The notes beneath the pieces were generated by a model. It did no database searches. It was not told the origin of the DNA and saw only the letters and a list, made by a program, of their open reading frames with translations. The position numbers were made by a program, and so were the translations under genes. From Melitaea cinxia (taxonomy: Eukaryota > Arthropoda > Insecta > Lepidoptera > Nymphalidae), in assembly GCF_905220565.1 (NCBI RefSeq), contig NC_059422.1, positions 8,266,272 to 8,330,271 of the forward strand: a stretch of DNA of 64,000 nucleotides, given 5' to 3'. Shown in pieces: positions 25,001 to 29,639 of this stretch; position 1 is the first letter of the stretch, and every line of letters begins with the position of its first letter.

Positions 25001-27238
25001 TAACATTCTATAATGTGTTGGCTTTATGTAATCTTCTTATATATTAATAATGGAGAGCCGGTTTTTTTCATTCGATTATACTGCGCAAACTGAACCGATC
25101 GGAATAATACTTATACCATAAGATGCAGCGTGTTTCGGAGAAGGTTTTAGTATATGATATGTTGGTGATTACTCATCGTGTAAAAAATATGGACGGACAG
25201 AAGTCGCCAGTCATTAAATATTATGTGAGCGTTACGTTATAATAGCGTGTAGTATTCGGCTAGCTTGTCGACCGGTGTCGAGCACGCGATCGTTTTCGGA
25301 CGGTGTGAAAGTGTAACGAAATTGACGATAGTTAGAAAACGATACGTTATATTTAATACAAATATATGTTTATTTAAGTTTTGTTTGAAAAATAATCAAA
25401 TGATTATTTATTTAGTAAGAAAGACGGAAGAGAAAAAAAATAGTAAATAGTAATAATGAGAATTAAAATAATTGTGTTTGCTCACAAACGAAAAAAAACC
25501 GACTTCAATCACATCGACGAGTAATACAACGTAGATCGACGAAAAAATAGTCAAGTAACTACGCGTTATCAAAGATTACTCAAAAAGTATTTATCAGATC
25601 TCGATAAAATTTATATGTGACCACATGATAAATATCAGCTTTCGATTAAATTAAAAATTACCAAAATCGGTACACCCAGTAAAAAGTTATTGCGAATTTT
25701 CGAGACTTTCCCTCGATTTCTCCAGGATCCCATCATCAGATCCTGGTTTCCTTATCATGGTACCAAACTAGGGATATCCTCTTTCCAACAAAAAAAGAAT
25801 TATCAACATCGGTACATCCAGTAGTAAGTTATGCGATATAATACAACGTAGGTCGACGAAAAAAGCGTCAAGTAAAAACGCATTATTAGATATATCTCGA
25901 AAAGTAGTTGTTAGATCTCAAATAAATTTAAACGGGACCAATTGGCACTCACCACCTTTCGATTAAAAGAAAATTTGTCGAAATCGCTCCACCCAGTCAA
26001 AAGTTCTGATGTAACATACATAAAAAAAAAATACAGTCGAATTGAGAACCTCCTTCTTTTTTGGAAGTCGGTAAAAAAAAAGCTGGTGTAATGTTCCCGA
26101 AAAAGAATGACGCTCAATTTACGTTTTCAGTGGGATCCTAATTTTTTTAATTTAAATGATAAATTTTGAATATTAATTCATATAAATAAATAAAATTGGA
26201 GAGTCTGTTTGTAATATTAAAATAACCGCTTTTTACTAAATGAATATGGATACACGGTAGGTACAAAAATAATATCTTTTTACAATTTTCGTCTGTCTGT
26301 CTGTTTGTTCCGGCTAATCTCTGAAACGGCTAGACCTATTTTGACCGGACTTTCACTAGCAGATATCTGATGTAATAAGGAGTAACTTAGACTACTTTTA
26401 TTTTAGAAATTTATTTATTGTGTTAGTAACGTTTGCGAACTGAATTTTTTTTTAATTTCACGTGGACAAAGTCGCGGACACAGCTAGTAGTATTATATAA
26501 TTGAGAACATTACATAACATTTGTGTTTGTTGTATGTTGTTGTATTTCTAGAGCTAAAACGCAGTATCGCTGGACGTTTGTGCACGTGATGTATCGTGCG
26601 TATTTCCGGACCCCCGACACTGGATTACAATCTTAGTATAAGGGCCGTTGAATGTGAGGCGTTAATTTTTTTTTTTTTAAGAGTACCAATCGCTATCACG
26701 TGTCTATAATAATAATGTTAGGAAATGAGGTTTTATTGATCTCCTAGGAACTTTGGTCACCCCAATTAGACAAGTGCCCAAACTAGAACTAAAATTTGAA
26801 TTCATAAATATCTTCATATATATTATTATTATCTATATATAACTTACGCGTCACGTTGTTTGTCCGCGAGCGACTCCTAAACTACTTAACAGATTTTAAT
26901 CAAATCTGCACACCCTATGTAGTTTAATCCAACTTGAAATATAGGCTATATTATATGAGCAATTATTATATATAAGAAAAAAAAAATAAAGCAGTACGAA
27001 GTTCGCCAGGTCAATTAGTATATTTATAATTTTTGGTACAAATCTGGCTAGATAACTGAGCCATCCCAGATTTGAAGCAACTACCATCTGATATCATTTC
27101 ACATGTTTTGTCTATTCGCTGTCCAATTCTACGTTAGTGCTTTTACAAAGGTCTAGCAAATGGCTACATTACCTAAGGGCTAACACCTCGACATTGGGCA
27201 TCCTTCGTAGAAGACTGACATCGCCAAGCTCTGCACCC
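1688..27238 (-). CDS. CFAP410: CFAP410 (C21orf2)-like leucine-rich-repeat ciliary protein, partial multi-exon gene
   Basis: Nine exons on the minus strand join in frame (27173-27238, 18184-18351, 14442-14514, 8725-8790, 7508-7639, 6464-6535, 4535-4618, 2765-2833, 1770 downwards). The first eight give 730 coding bases, about 243 codons, with no internal stop. The order of motifs is that of CFAP410: GAELGDVSLLRRMPNVEV, then LRELYVRKNEIRDLAEI and LTSLWLDENPC, then YRMTVLRNLPNLEKLDN. The vertebrate protein (about 250 residues) is an LRR protein of the basal body and ciliary base that binds NEK1; a ciliary or centrosomal role here is inference from orthology. The part after the LRR cap is Pro/Ser/Arg-rich, GC-rich against AT-rich introns, and probably disordered. 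The start-codon exon and the conserved C-terminal segment of the family were not found, so both ends are open. The 1688 limit rests on one candidate donor only. Confidence -1.
1806..2082 (+). repeat. CGTACGG element (short non-autonomous repeat)
   Basis: Family signature: GTAGGGCACAGGAGGAAATT, then 'gcagcccgactgggg', 'cagaagatcacagctaaata', and a 3' part 'catcaggtgagccgtacgct'. About 275 bp. It lies in the intron between exons h and i. Other copies are at 6653, 7921, 13458, 28185, 48407, 50630/51029 and 57416. Confidence -1.
2085..2760. other. Intron between exons i and h, unique part
   Basis: AT-rich sequence without a recognisable repeat or exon except a homopolymer-like run of C/G at 2714-2725 near exon h. 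I see nothing functional beyond the splice signals of the bordering exons. Confidence -1.
2765..2833 (-). CDS. CFAP410: CFAP410-like exon h
   Basis: 69 bp, 23 codons, phase 0/0: PRGGPRSPDAASLRHSVS then AHSVK. The acceptor is a strong gttatttttccAG and the donor AAG|GTACCA. Ser/Arg/Pro-rich with no recognisable fold. Continuity of phase with exons g and i supports it. Confidence -1.
2990..3115 (+). repeat. Repeat pair member 'gagctattaaacgaatg'
   Basis: The stretch 'gagctattaaacgaatgcag' followed by 'gataacatcttcgatatctc' recurs at 62300-62415 with modest divergence, including the following 'aaaatcaaaa...gttcttgttgcaaaatat'. It is a dispersed, unnamed repeat of about 120 bp. Confidence -1.
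3238..3382 (-). mobile_element. RTE-tailed SINE-like element, short 5'-truncated form with TSD
   Basis: The 145-bp insert is flanked by a perfect 11-bp direct repeat TCTTGACATCT (3227-3237 and 3383-3393). It carries only the 3' part of the family and the tail (TCAT)-rich end. A similar short form with its own duplication lies at 63383-63500. Confidence -1.
3599..3930 (-). mobile_element. RTE-tailed SINE-like element, full length
   Basis: The minus-strand 5' end is GCTGTGTGGCTACGGCACTA and the 3' end is the GGCCTATGTCCAGCAGTGGA tail with short GAT repeats. Flanked by AATTAATTATATTT (14 bp) at 3585-3598 and 3931-3944. The inner open frame on the plus strand (3710-3898) recurs in other copies only because the repeat does; it is not a gene. 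Confidence -1.
4314..4500 (+). mobile_element. tRNA-derived SINE (Metulj-like), 5'-truncated
   Basis: Contains the family body 'ccaccgtgcctcggagagca', 'ggattaagctctgac' and the 3' end CCTATGCCCAGCAGTGGGAT with 'acaggttgaa'. The tRNA-like head is missing. It ends 35 bp from exon g. Confidence -1.
4535..4618 (-). CDS. CFAP410: CFAP410-like exon g (low-complexity)
   Basis: 84 bp, 28 codons, phase 0/0: CPASPARRASPDPDERYD then HPAMTASHYE. The acceptor is cacgcgcAG and the donor GAA|GTGAGA. GC-rich block in AT-rich sequence, directly next to a tRNA-derived SINE fragment (4314-4500). The acceptor pyrimidine tract is poor, so the exact 5' edge is less certain than for exons a to e. Confidence -1.
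4680..5060. repeat. Diverged dispersed repeat
   Basis: The core 'tgggactcactgctaatatc...aaatgagtcgctcataagcg...gacgtcgccgaaacatcttcgg' has a shorter relative at 20366-20445 ('gggacttatagatattgtc...aaatgagtctcttgagcatg...gacgtggccaaaatatcggg'). It includes a small inverted repeat around 'tgatagatatctctcagagata'. Class unknown. Confidence -1.
5154..5520 (-). mobile_element. Helitron-like element
   Basis: The minus-strand 3' end is TGCGAAGCCGGGGCGGGTCG then CTAG|T, the Helitron terminus in these lepidopteran elements. The interior holds the degenerate phrase 'ccaaatttgaagtaaatcc' and '(gacaaaca)n' typical of them. The 5' end (TC) is not resolved; similarity fades near 5520-5600. Confidence -1.
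5600..6460. other. AT-rich intron, no recognised element
   Basis: Very AT-rich (runs of ATT/TAAT). No splice-framed coding sequence and no family match. 'agtggcaaagatgactatttttcctgcac' at 6111-6140 is a slightly more complex patch of unknown nature. Confidence -1.
6464..6535 (-). CDS. CFAP410: CFAP410-like exon f (low-complexity)
   Basis: 72 bp, 24 codons, phase 0/0: WAQGSDSPAEPEPAAEPP then RSPPQQ. The donor is CAG|GTGTGT. The acceptor is catatAG with a weak pyrimidine tract but a good branch-point-like GACTAAC just upstream. The exon is an isolated GC-rich block in AT-rich DNA. It is acidic and proline-rich, so probably disordered. Confidence -1.
6653..6822 (-). repeat. CGTACGG element, deleted copy
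   Basis: Begins 'ttcggcaaacaagtgtacgg' and ends 'gtgccctacct'. The central third of the family is missing relative to 7921-8212. Its 5' edge on the minus strand is directly followed by a 41-bp tandem duplication (6824-6905). Confidence -1.
6824..6905. repeat. Exact 41-bp tandem duplication
   Basis: The unit beginning TAATTTTGTAAACGAAATTA is present twice, 6824-6864 and 6865-6905, nearly identical. It is followed by a degenerate CGTATCC/CGAAAATTCG stretch. It looks like the start of a young tandem array. Confidence -1.
7040..7500. other. AT-rich intron between exons f and e
   Basis: Unique AT-rich sequence with no recognised element. It contains only the donor region of exon e at its upper edge. 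Confidence -1.
7508..7639 (-). CDS. CFAP410: CFAP410-like exon e (low-complexity)
   Basis: 132 bp, 44 codons, phase 0/0. The acceptor is ttattattattacAG and the donor GAG|GTAAAA. The product starts QESYGQYRRQRSCESSPERE and ends in an Ala/Pro/His-rich run. The second half is very GC-rich (C-rich on the coding strand), unlike the flanking introns. Assignment rests on splice sites and phase continuity rather than family similarity, since this part of the protein is not conserved. Confidence -1.
7675..7883 (+). repeat. GAAGTAAAACTTC MITE-like element
   Basis: The left end GTGTGCTTTAGACCACACGA is followed by GAAGTAAAACTTC and the right end is GAAGCTTTACTTC, giving imperfect inverted ends. The interior is pyrimidine-rich 'ctctctctcttgctccgttc', then 'cattcaccagcttactcccc'. 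About 200 bp, non-coding. It begins 36 bp upstream of exon e, inside the acceptor-side intron. Relatives at 17799, 42628, 45688 and 51482. Confidence -1.
7921..8212 (-). repeat. CGTACGG element, near complete
   Basis: Reads 'aggtcggcaaacaagcgtac' through 'catcgcaagcgcgttgccga' to 'gcaggaaattcctgctgtgc' on the plus strand. About 290 bp; the best-preserved copy. Its end resembles a LINE 3' tail (see 49805-49905). Confidence -1.
8524..8701 (+). mobile_element. Helitron-like element, complete ends
   Basis: A|TC at 8523-8525 and CTAG|T at 8698-8702. The interior is 'gaaaactactgagccgatcg' and 'taccataagatgcaacgtgt'. 178 bp, no coding capacity. A relative lies at 25035-25215 and a fragment at 41766-41830. 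It abuts exon d (23 bp). Confidence -1.
8725..8790 (-). CDS. CFAP410: CFAP410-like exon d
   Basis: 66 bp, phase 0/0. The acceptor is ttgttttcAG and the donor CAA|GTGAGT. It encodes VQEAMRRGVHIPDSDDEG followed by YPQQ, continuing the helix after the LRR cap (the family has EE then a short amphipathic stretch here). A Helitron-like element (8524-8701) ends only 23 bp from the exon's 3' edge, leaving the donor site intact. Confidence -1.
9150..9365 (-). repeat. Repeat 'CAGTCGATCTGAAGGAGTAA' family
   Basis: Shares 'actgtctaaataggcac', 'aaaggcttactagtct' and 'aacgccatctatcggaacc' with copies at 12840-12985 and 56024-56242. One end runs into CA dinucleotides in all three. Inserted in the giant AACCGACTTC element. 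Class unknown, probably a short non-autonomous element. Confidence -1.
9780..11092 (-). mobile_element. piggyBac-family element, internally deleted, intact ends
   Basis: TTAA direct repeats at 9776-9779 and 11093-11096 flank perfect 16-bp inverted repeats CCCTTAATTACTCGCA (9780-9795) and its complement (11077-11092). Length 1313 bp. Subterminal palindrome GGGGTCACGGGTGACCCC near the left end, and 'tgaccccatgcgag' repeated inverted near both ends. It carries a broken transposase on the minus strand. With intact ends it could still be moved by a transposase supplied in trans. Confidence -1.
10000..10711 (-). pseudogene. piggyBac transposase remnant (deletion, frameshift, nonsense)
   Basis: The N-terminus MDRREQRFAQWLVENEGG with an acidic run (from 10711) is joined, in a different frame, to the end of the DDE domain: KPEIITFYN then GGVDTNDHLCGTFNVGR. 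The last Asp of the catalytic set sits in GGVDT. The main part of the catalytic domain is absent. After FNVGR there is an in-frame TGA (near 10450), probably from CGA, then RWPLAIS and so on through the C-terminal Cys-rich domain, CNSCPRKC to CYDHSDIYCQQC, the cross-brace zinc finger of this family. The intact C-terminal part suggests fairly recent decay. It cannot be an active enzyme. Confidence -1.
12176..12345. repeat. Palindromic repeat 'cggattttatcgcggtttatt'
   Basis: The left arm 'tttcggattttgtcgcggtt' and the right arm 'aaccgcggtaaaatccgaaa' form long imperfect inverted ends of about 45 bp. The middle is 'cccgacgtttcggatacttt' and 'gtggtcacgggaggac'. A half copy with the same continuation 'aaattcgcgtaaacattag' is at 32770-32905. 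Class unknown. Confidence -1.
12389..12600 (+). mobile_element. Helitron-like 5' end
   Basis: TCTATATATTAATATGTGAA followed by 'aaaattgcgcggacgaagg' and 'gaaatttcgcacactta' has the arrangement of these short Helitrons. The CTAG end was not found, so it is probably truncated. Confidence -1.
12840..12985 (+). repeat. Repeat 'CAGTCGATCTGAAGGAGTAA' family
   Basis: From 'gttatttgattcgtttatc' through 'actagtaagccttttttatg' to 'gtggaagctgacacaca'. The end runs directly into the long CA tract, as in the other copies. Confidence -1.
12982..13108. repeat. (CA)n microsatellite with CG/TA interruptions
   Basis: About 125 bp of CA repeats interrupted by 'cata' and 'cgca'. Both strands are open in several frames, an artefact of the dinucleotide. 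It grows out of the repeat end at 12840-12985. Confidence -1.
13458..13726 (-). repeat. CGTACGG element
   Basis: 'aactagggcggcaaacaagc' to 'ctgttgtaccctta'. About 270 bp; contains a C-run (13565-13577) where the family has a short C-tract. It lies in the intron between exons d and c. Confidence -1.
13730..14430. other. Intron between exons d and c, mostly unique
   Basis: Contains a local GC-rich patch at 14070-14155 flanked by the inverted words 'tatgaagtt' (14099) and 'aacttcata' (14153), possibly a small inverted-repeat element. Otherwise AT-rich and without exons before exon c. Confidence -1.
14442..14514 (-). CDS. CFAP410: CFAP410-like exon c (LRR cap)
   Basis: 73 bp. The acceptor is cacatttcAG and the donor GAG|GTAAGT. 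The first base completes a Glu codon from the previous exon, then it reads YRMTVLRNLPNLEKLDN and LVVQAEE. This is the signature LRRcap segment of the CFAP410 family and the strongest single piece of evidence for the gene's identity. It ends in phase 0, and every later junction that I can fix is also phase 0. Confidence -1.
14890..15216 (+). mobile_element. tRNA-derived SINE (Metulj-like), full length with TSD
   Basis: Head with A box TGGCGCAACGG and a perfect B box GGTTCGATCCC (RNA polymerase III internal promoter), body 'ccaccgtgcctcggagagca', tail CTATGCCCAGTAGTGGGATA and 'caggctgaa'. 11-bp duplication TAATTCAAACT at 14879-14889 and 15217-15227. 327 bp. It lies within the intron between exons c and b. 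Confidence -1.
15478..15826 (-). mobile_element. RTE-tailed SINE-like element, full length
   Basis: Left edge CATCATCATCGTCATCATC (minus-strand tail), right edge the family's 5' end 'atagccacatagc'. Direct repeat TAAAGTTT at 15470-15477 and 15827-15834. An internal open frame is shared with other copies and is not a gene. Confidence -1.
15985..16310 (-). mobile_element. LINE 3' untranslated tail (CR1-like), 5'-truncated
   Basis: The plus strand starts with '(aaatca)n' repeats (the 3' simple-repeat tail), then 'tagctttattcaaataggct', 'gaatgtagattctgcagaga' and 'acagcgtcactaagtccaca'. The same 3' region appears at 23100-23270 (-), 39560-39830 (+), 51325-51480 (+) and 58255-58330 (+). No coding part remains. 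Confidence -1.
16320..16910. other. Intron between exons c and b, unique part
   Basis: AT-rich sequence with no recognised repeat or exon. Short palindrome 'aaaagcgcacttg' near 16750 only. Confidence -1.
16915..17060 (+). mobile_element. Helitron (Lep1-like) 5' part with expanded (TA)n
   Basis: Starts TC followed by about 60 bp of TA repeats, then 'cttgctgttcgtttgtctcg', 'aaaactcgagaatggctgga' and 'ccggtttggctaatttt', the classic 5' region of Lep1-type elements. No CTAG end follows directly, so truncated or interrupted. Confidence -1.
17203..17405 (-). mobile_element. Helitron-like element, complete ends
   Basis: Minus-strand TC at 17405-17404 preceded by A; the minus-strand 3' end is GTTTGCGGGGTCAGCTAG then T (17202). 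203 bp. The interior phrase 'caaaatttcaagagaatcgg' is shared with 19751-20310 and 44845-45073. Confidence -1.
17640..18090 (+). mobile_element. tRNA-type SINE split by a MITE-like element
   Basis: The left part (about 17640-17790) has 'tcctgccccgagtctgggtg' and the right part (18010-18090) 'gttacctacaatacaagcat' and 'acagacgac'. The same two parts are contiguous at 51655-51850. The intervening 17799-18008 is the GAAGTAAAACTTC element, so it inserted into the SINE. Confidence -1.
17799..18008 (+). repeat. GAAGTAAAACTTC MITE-like element
   Basis: 'gtgctttagacaacacgact' with GAAGTAAAGCTTC, pyrimidine-rich middle, then 'agtcaagcgtgcgc' and GAAGTTTAACTTC. Inserted in a SINE (see 17640-18090). Confidence -1.
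18081..18142. repeat. (TG)n/(CG) microsatellite
   Basis: About 60 bp of GT with 'gcgcgcgtgcgcgc' inside, a potential left-handed (Z-DNA) tract, 42 bp from the 3' edge of exon b. It grows out of the SINE's final 'gacgactgtgtg'. Confidence -1.
18184..18351 (-). CDS. CFAP410: CFAP410-like exon b (central LRR exon)
   Basis: 168 bp, phase 2 at both ends. The acceptor is an excellent catctcttttacAG and the donor is GTAAGT. It encodes INKIRSL, then LRELYVRKNEIRDLAEI and LTSLWLDENPC: two to three leucine-rich repeats with the LxxLYxRxNxI pattern. Base composition is clearly GC-richer than the flanks. The preceding intron is 8821 bp and filled with mobile elements; the following intron is 3669 bp. 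Confidence -1.
18360..19020. other. Intron upstream of exon b, unique part
   Basis: Moderate complexity sequence including 'ggaagcgaaaggtctttaaagc' and 'gtcacggtgagggcgttgtt'. I found no exon with acceptable splice sites and no family match inside the window. Confidence -1.
19030..19475 (+). repeat. AACCGACTTC-family element
   Basis: Begins GCCAACTTCGATTACATCGA and ends GAAGTAGGTT (both termini mutated). Two diverged internal units with 'gtcaagtaaatgcgcgttat' and 'atgggaccaaaagaccc'. Confidence -1.
19751..20310 (+). mobile_element. Helitron-like element interrupted by a SINE
   Basis: A|TC at 19750-19752 and CTAG|T ending 20311. Without the SINE and its duplication it is about 217 bp. The two halves join inside 'tttgtgcgcatatcgggtga | cctacccgagaatcgg'. 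Confidence -1.
19856..20184 (+). mobile_element. RTE-tailed SINE-like element, full length, nested
   Basis: 5' end GCTGTGTGGCTACGGCAGTA, 3' end 'ggcctatgtccagcaatgga' and (GAT)n. Perfect 14-bp duplication ATCGGGTGACCTAC at 19842-19855 and 20185-20198. 329 bp. Defines the plus-orientation structure of the family. No A or B box is obvious at its 5' end. Confidence -1.
20320..21560. other. Intron a-b, mostly unrecognised
   Basis: Contains a relative of the 4680-5060 repeat (20366-20445), and a local duplication: 'tatgtactttgatgcgctga' (20643) and 'tatgtatttgaatgcgctga' (20792), each followed by similar AT-rich sequence; part of it is inverted at 20880-20915. The rest is AT-rich with no exon. 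Confidence -1.
21820..22064. repeat. (TA)n microsatellite split by a Helitron
   Basis: TA runs at about 21820-21866 and 22012-22064 are the two halves of one tract separated by the element at 21867-22011. Confidence -1.
21867..22011 (+). mobile_element. Helitron-like element, complete ends
   Basis: A|TC at 21866-21868 and GGTCAGCTAG|T ending 22011/22012. Interior 'aatctcgtgtcacaatgttt' and 'tttgcacaccgtgtgcagtt'. 145 bp, internally shortened relative to 26832-27018. Inserted in an AT dinucleotide, as Helitrons do. Confidence -1.
22225..22580 (-). repeat. AACCGACTTC-family element, truncated
   Basis: Internal units only: 'gaagttttgactgggtggac' and 'gtggtcccatttcaatttaa', then a second diverged unit to 'taataatgcgtatt'. 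Termini not seen. Confidence -1.
22764..22935 (-). mobile_element. Helitron-like element
   Basis: The plus strand begins CTAGCGACCCGCCCCGGCTT, the complement of the Helitron 3' end. Same subfamily as 5154-5520. The 5' terminus is not clear. Confidence -1.
23100..23275 (-). mobile_element. LINE 3' tail fragment (CR1-like)
   Basis: 'gtaggcttcaaaagcgcctt' and 'aagtgaagctatcaccggtt' and 'gccagaaactccgtaga' match the tail at 15985-16310. Confidence -1.
23280..24270. other. Intron a-b, weak repeat traces
   Basis: Contains a strongly decayed CGTACGG element at about 23870-23960 ('ggatcacagctaaataacac', 'gtgagtaaggtaagag'). The remainder shows nothing that I can classify. Confidence -1.
24275..24660 (-). 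repeat. AACCGACTTC-family element carrying an RTE-type insertion
   Basis: Starts 'ttaactgacttcaaaaaagg' and ends 'aaattgaagtcg' plus T-run. It is split by the insert 24433-24579; the host reads through as 'gagcgatatctgacgagtag'. Confidence -1.
24433..24579 (+). mobile_element. RTE-type LINE, extreme 3' end of the reverse-transcriptase ORF
   Basis: A frame from about 24473 reads ARAGWMRMAKNRDIWRELGK then AYVQQWTAIG and a TGA (24566-24568). This W...NR..W...GxAYVQQW ending is that of RTE-clade LINE proteins. It is followed by a (CTGA)n tail. Perfect 11-bp duplication GATATCTGACG at 24422-24432 and 24580-24590. A dead-on-arrival 147-bp copy that shows the source of the SINE tails in this window. 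Confidence -1.
25035..25220 (+). mobile_element. Helitron-like element
   Basis: Same subfamily as 8524-8701: 'taccataagatgcagcgtgt', 'gttggtgattactcatcg'. The 5' end is TCTTATATATTAATAATGG; the 3' end is diverged (gtcgccagtc). Confidence -1.
25468..26080 (+). repeat. AACCGACTTC-family element, complete
   Basis: Left palindrome GTTTGCTCACAAAC (one mismatch), AACCGACTTC, central 'catcatcagatcctggtttc' module, right GAAGTCGGT. About 610 bp, same architecture as 186-776. Confidence -1.
26178..26487 (+). mobile_element. Helitron-like element
   Basis: 5' TCATATAAATAAATAAAATT, interior 'aaaataaccgctttttacta' and 'aatctctgaaacggctagac', 3' 'gtcgcggacacagctag' then T. About 310 bp. The same subfamily is complete in reverse at 38009-38321. 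Confidence -1.
26832..27018 (+). mobile_element. Helitron-like element
   Basis: A|TC at 26831-26833. The 3' end reads GGTCAATTAG|T, with the CTAG mutated to TTAG. 187 bp, lying 154 bp from exon a. Confidence -1.
27173..27238 (-). CDS. CFAP410: CFAP410-like exon a (first recognised LRR exon)
   Basis: 66 bp. The acceptor is tttgtttcAG and the donor AG|GTAATG. Read with one leading base it gives GAELGDVSLLRRMPNVEV then LAL, matching the family segment that begins with a Trp split by the intron (TG|G); the leading G fits that. It ends with AG, which joins C of the next exon to make Ser. This is the most upstream exon I can identify. The exon with the start Met should lie at higher coordinates. 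Confidence -1.
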   Translation of the reverse strand, partial: GCRAWRCQSSTKDAQCRGVSP

Positions 27239-27299
27239 CTGAAACAAAAGAGAAAAAGTTAATTATTAAATTAAAAAATATATTATTATTAATCTTAAG

Positions 27300-27610
27300 C
27301 TTTAACTTATTTCGGTTTAATGGTTGTTGTTTTAAAATTTATCCCCAATAGGGAAAGGCAAATGACTATAATTCATACAGCCTAGTCTGAATTTGTAAGT
27401 TTCATTCCGGTATGCCGGAGCCAAGTCTGAAGTAGCTTCATTTTTCTTCTGATCTTTGGTTTAATGGCTTTTAATGGTACCCGAAAAGGCACGAATAATC
27501 TTGGCTAACTTCACGTAGAATAGAAAAGAAAGAAAGGAGGTTTATAGGTGCGATCGAGATTGAAGGTTTCGTTAAATTAAGAAAGTAGGAAATATTTGTA
27601 ATTTAGTTTA
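27300..27610. other. Sequence upstream of exon a, no exon recognised
   Basis: Just upstream of exon a on its coding strand. I looked here for the exon holding the start Met (expected to end TG before a donor) and did not find it. No repeat family recognised. Confidence -1.
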
Positions 27611-27612
27611 TA

Positions 27613-27863
27613 TTGTATTTTTATTTGTATTGGCCATACAGGTGTTTGTGCAGTCCTTGTGGGTCTCCCCACCGTGCCTTGGAGAGCACGTTAAGTCATC
27701 GGTCCCGGTTGCTATCATGTACACCTGATAACGATCGTTACTCATAGTAGGGAATATATCCGCTAACCCGCATTGCAGCAGCGTGGTGGATTAAGCTCAG
27801 ATCCTTCTCCTACATGGGGAAAGAGGTCTATGCCCAGTAGTGGGACATTACAGGCTGAAGCGA
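27613..27863 (+). mobile_element. tRNA-derived SINE (Metulj-like), 5'-truncated with TSD
   Basis: Body from 'tattggccatacaggtgttt' with a small deletion, tail CTATGCCCAGTAGTGGGACA and 'caggctgaagcg'. Direct repeat AGTTTATA at 27605-27612 and 27864-27871. Confidence -1.
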
Positions 27864-27999
27864 AGTTTATAGAACTCTACTCGTACTAACTGTAGACTTT
27901 TTGAAAGACAAAATAATACAACTCTTAAAAAAATTACGTTACTAGACCGTGGCTTAAATAACGAAATCCAAACAGAATTAATCTGTAAACAAATAAAAC

Positions 28000-28176
28000 G
28001 CGTTGTTAGGGATAACTCAAAAACTACAACGTCAAATCTCGATCAAATTTAAACGTGACCACATGACAAACACCAGTTTCCAAATATATAAGAATTCATT
28101 AAAATGAGTTCAGCCAGTAACACACAAAAATATAAAGTCAAATTGGGCACCTCCTTTTTTGAAGTCTGTTAAAAAC
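28000..28176 (+). repeat. AACCGACTTC-family element, right part
   Basis: 'gttgttagggataactcaaa' to 'cacctccttttttgaagtct' and GTTAAAAA. Left end missing. Confidence -1.
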
Positions 28177-28184
28177 CGTATAAC

Positions 28185-28460
28185 TGAGGTAGGGTACGGA
28201 AAATATCCCGCTCAAAATATGGAGCAGCCCGACTGGGAAAGTACCTCGACCTTACAGACGATCACAGCTAAATAATACTGCTTTCAAGCAGTGTTGTGTC
28301 CCTGTCGTGAGTAAGGTGACCAGAGCTCCTAGGGGGGATTGGGGGTATAGGGTCGGCAACGCGCTCGCGATGCTTCTGGTGTTGCATGCGTCTATTAGCT
28401 ACGACAATCGCTTACCATCAGGTGAGCCCGTAGGCTTTTTTACCGACCTAGTTGTATAAA
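28185..28460 (+). repeat. CGTACGG element, near complete
   Basis: 'gaggtagggtacggaaaata' to 'catcaggtgagcccgtaggc'. It starts immediately after the preceding AACCGACTTC fragment. Confidence -1.
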
Positions 28461-28469
28461 AAGTATATA

Positions 28470-29045
28470 TATATATAAATTATATATAACAAGGAAACAA
28501 TATCTAAAGTGTAAATATTAAATAAATCACTAGAAGTATTTGTTTTATTGCTATCGATTAACTTCAAGGTTAGCAATTCGCGTGATTTGAATTATTTATA
28601 CGCAATCAGTATGCGACGCATGCGTGTTATGTTATGTCACATTGATATATACATATATGTACAAATATACTTTTATTAATGTATTTCCTGTCTTTATAAA
28701 ATTGACCTTTTTAAATTTTAAATTTTTTAAATTTTTTGAATTTTGAATTTTTGAATTTTCTGATTTTTGATTTTACTTTTACTTTATTTAATTTTATTTC
28801 TACTACTTAATTTTTTAATTTAATTTTGTTTTGTTTTTTTAATTCTAAATGTTGTTTTGTTGTACTAACCCAATATGGACTTAAAATCTAGTCTGAAATA
28901 AAGTATTATTATTATTATTAAATACTTGGTTCTTTTCAAAACAAAAACTAAAAATGACTCTGCAAGCTGCATATTTGACAAGTTTGTATGAAAGTCCTTC
29001 ATGTTTTATGCTATAAGGTGGACATTTGACAGGAACATAGTCACC
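28470..29045. other. Low-complexity AT-rich stretch
   Basis: 28690-28860 is a degenerate TTTTAAATTTTGAATTTT tract. '(att)n' at 28907-28919 after 'gaaataaagta' resembles a LINE 3' tail end. No exon seen. Confidence -1.
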
Positions 29046-29110
29046 CTATTACATCCCACGGTTGGGCATAGGCCTCTTTCTCCACGTAGGAGGAGGGTCA
29101 TTCTATTTTT

Positions 29111-29325
29111 TAACCGACTTCAAAAAAAGGAGGAGGTTACTCAATTCGACCGTATATATATATATGTTCGCAGATAACTTCTTCGTTTATGAACCGATTT
29201 TGATATTTTTTTTTTTGTTAGAAAGGAGATATCCATTGTTTGGTACCATGATAAGGAAACCAGGATCTAATGATGGGATCCCAGAGAAATCGAGGGAAAC
29301 TTTCAAAAATCGTAAGGGTGACTAG
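29111..29325 (-). repeat. AACCGACTTC-family element, short subfamily
   Basis: TTAACCGACTTCAAAAAAAG, 'tactcaattcgaccg', then 'gttcgcagataacttcttcg' and 'aaccaggatctaatgatggg'. Belongs to the subfamily also seen at 52040, 59060 and 61415 in which a 'gataacttcgt' block replaces the tandem units. It is followed by the tandem array at 29380. Confidence -1.
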
Positions 29326-29639
29326 TAAATTTAATCATGTTTTCATTAAATACTATAAAGCACTACTATTTAATAAAGGTCTGGAGTCGATCTGATGATG
29401 GAGAAGAAAGATAGTCGAGGGAACTCTTCAACAATTTATAGCAATTACCTGCTTTTTGAACTTAATTCGTTTCTATTGATGAGAACTTTGAACCTGTATG
29501 AGTTATAAGTGCCATTACAGTCTGATGATGGAGACAAAAGATAGTCGAGGGAACTCTTTAACGCTTTATAGCAATTATCTGCTGTTTGAACTTTATTCGT
29601 TTCTATTGTGAGAGCTTTGCATATATATGAGTTATAAGT

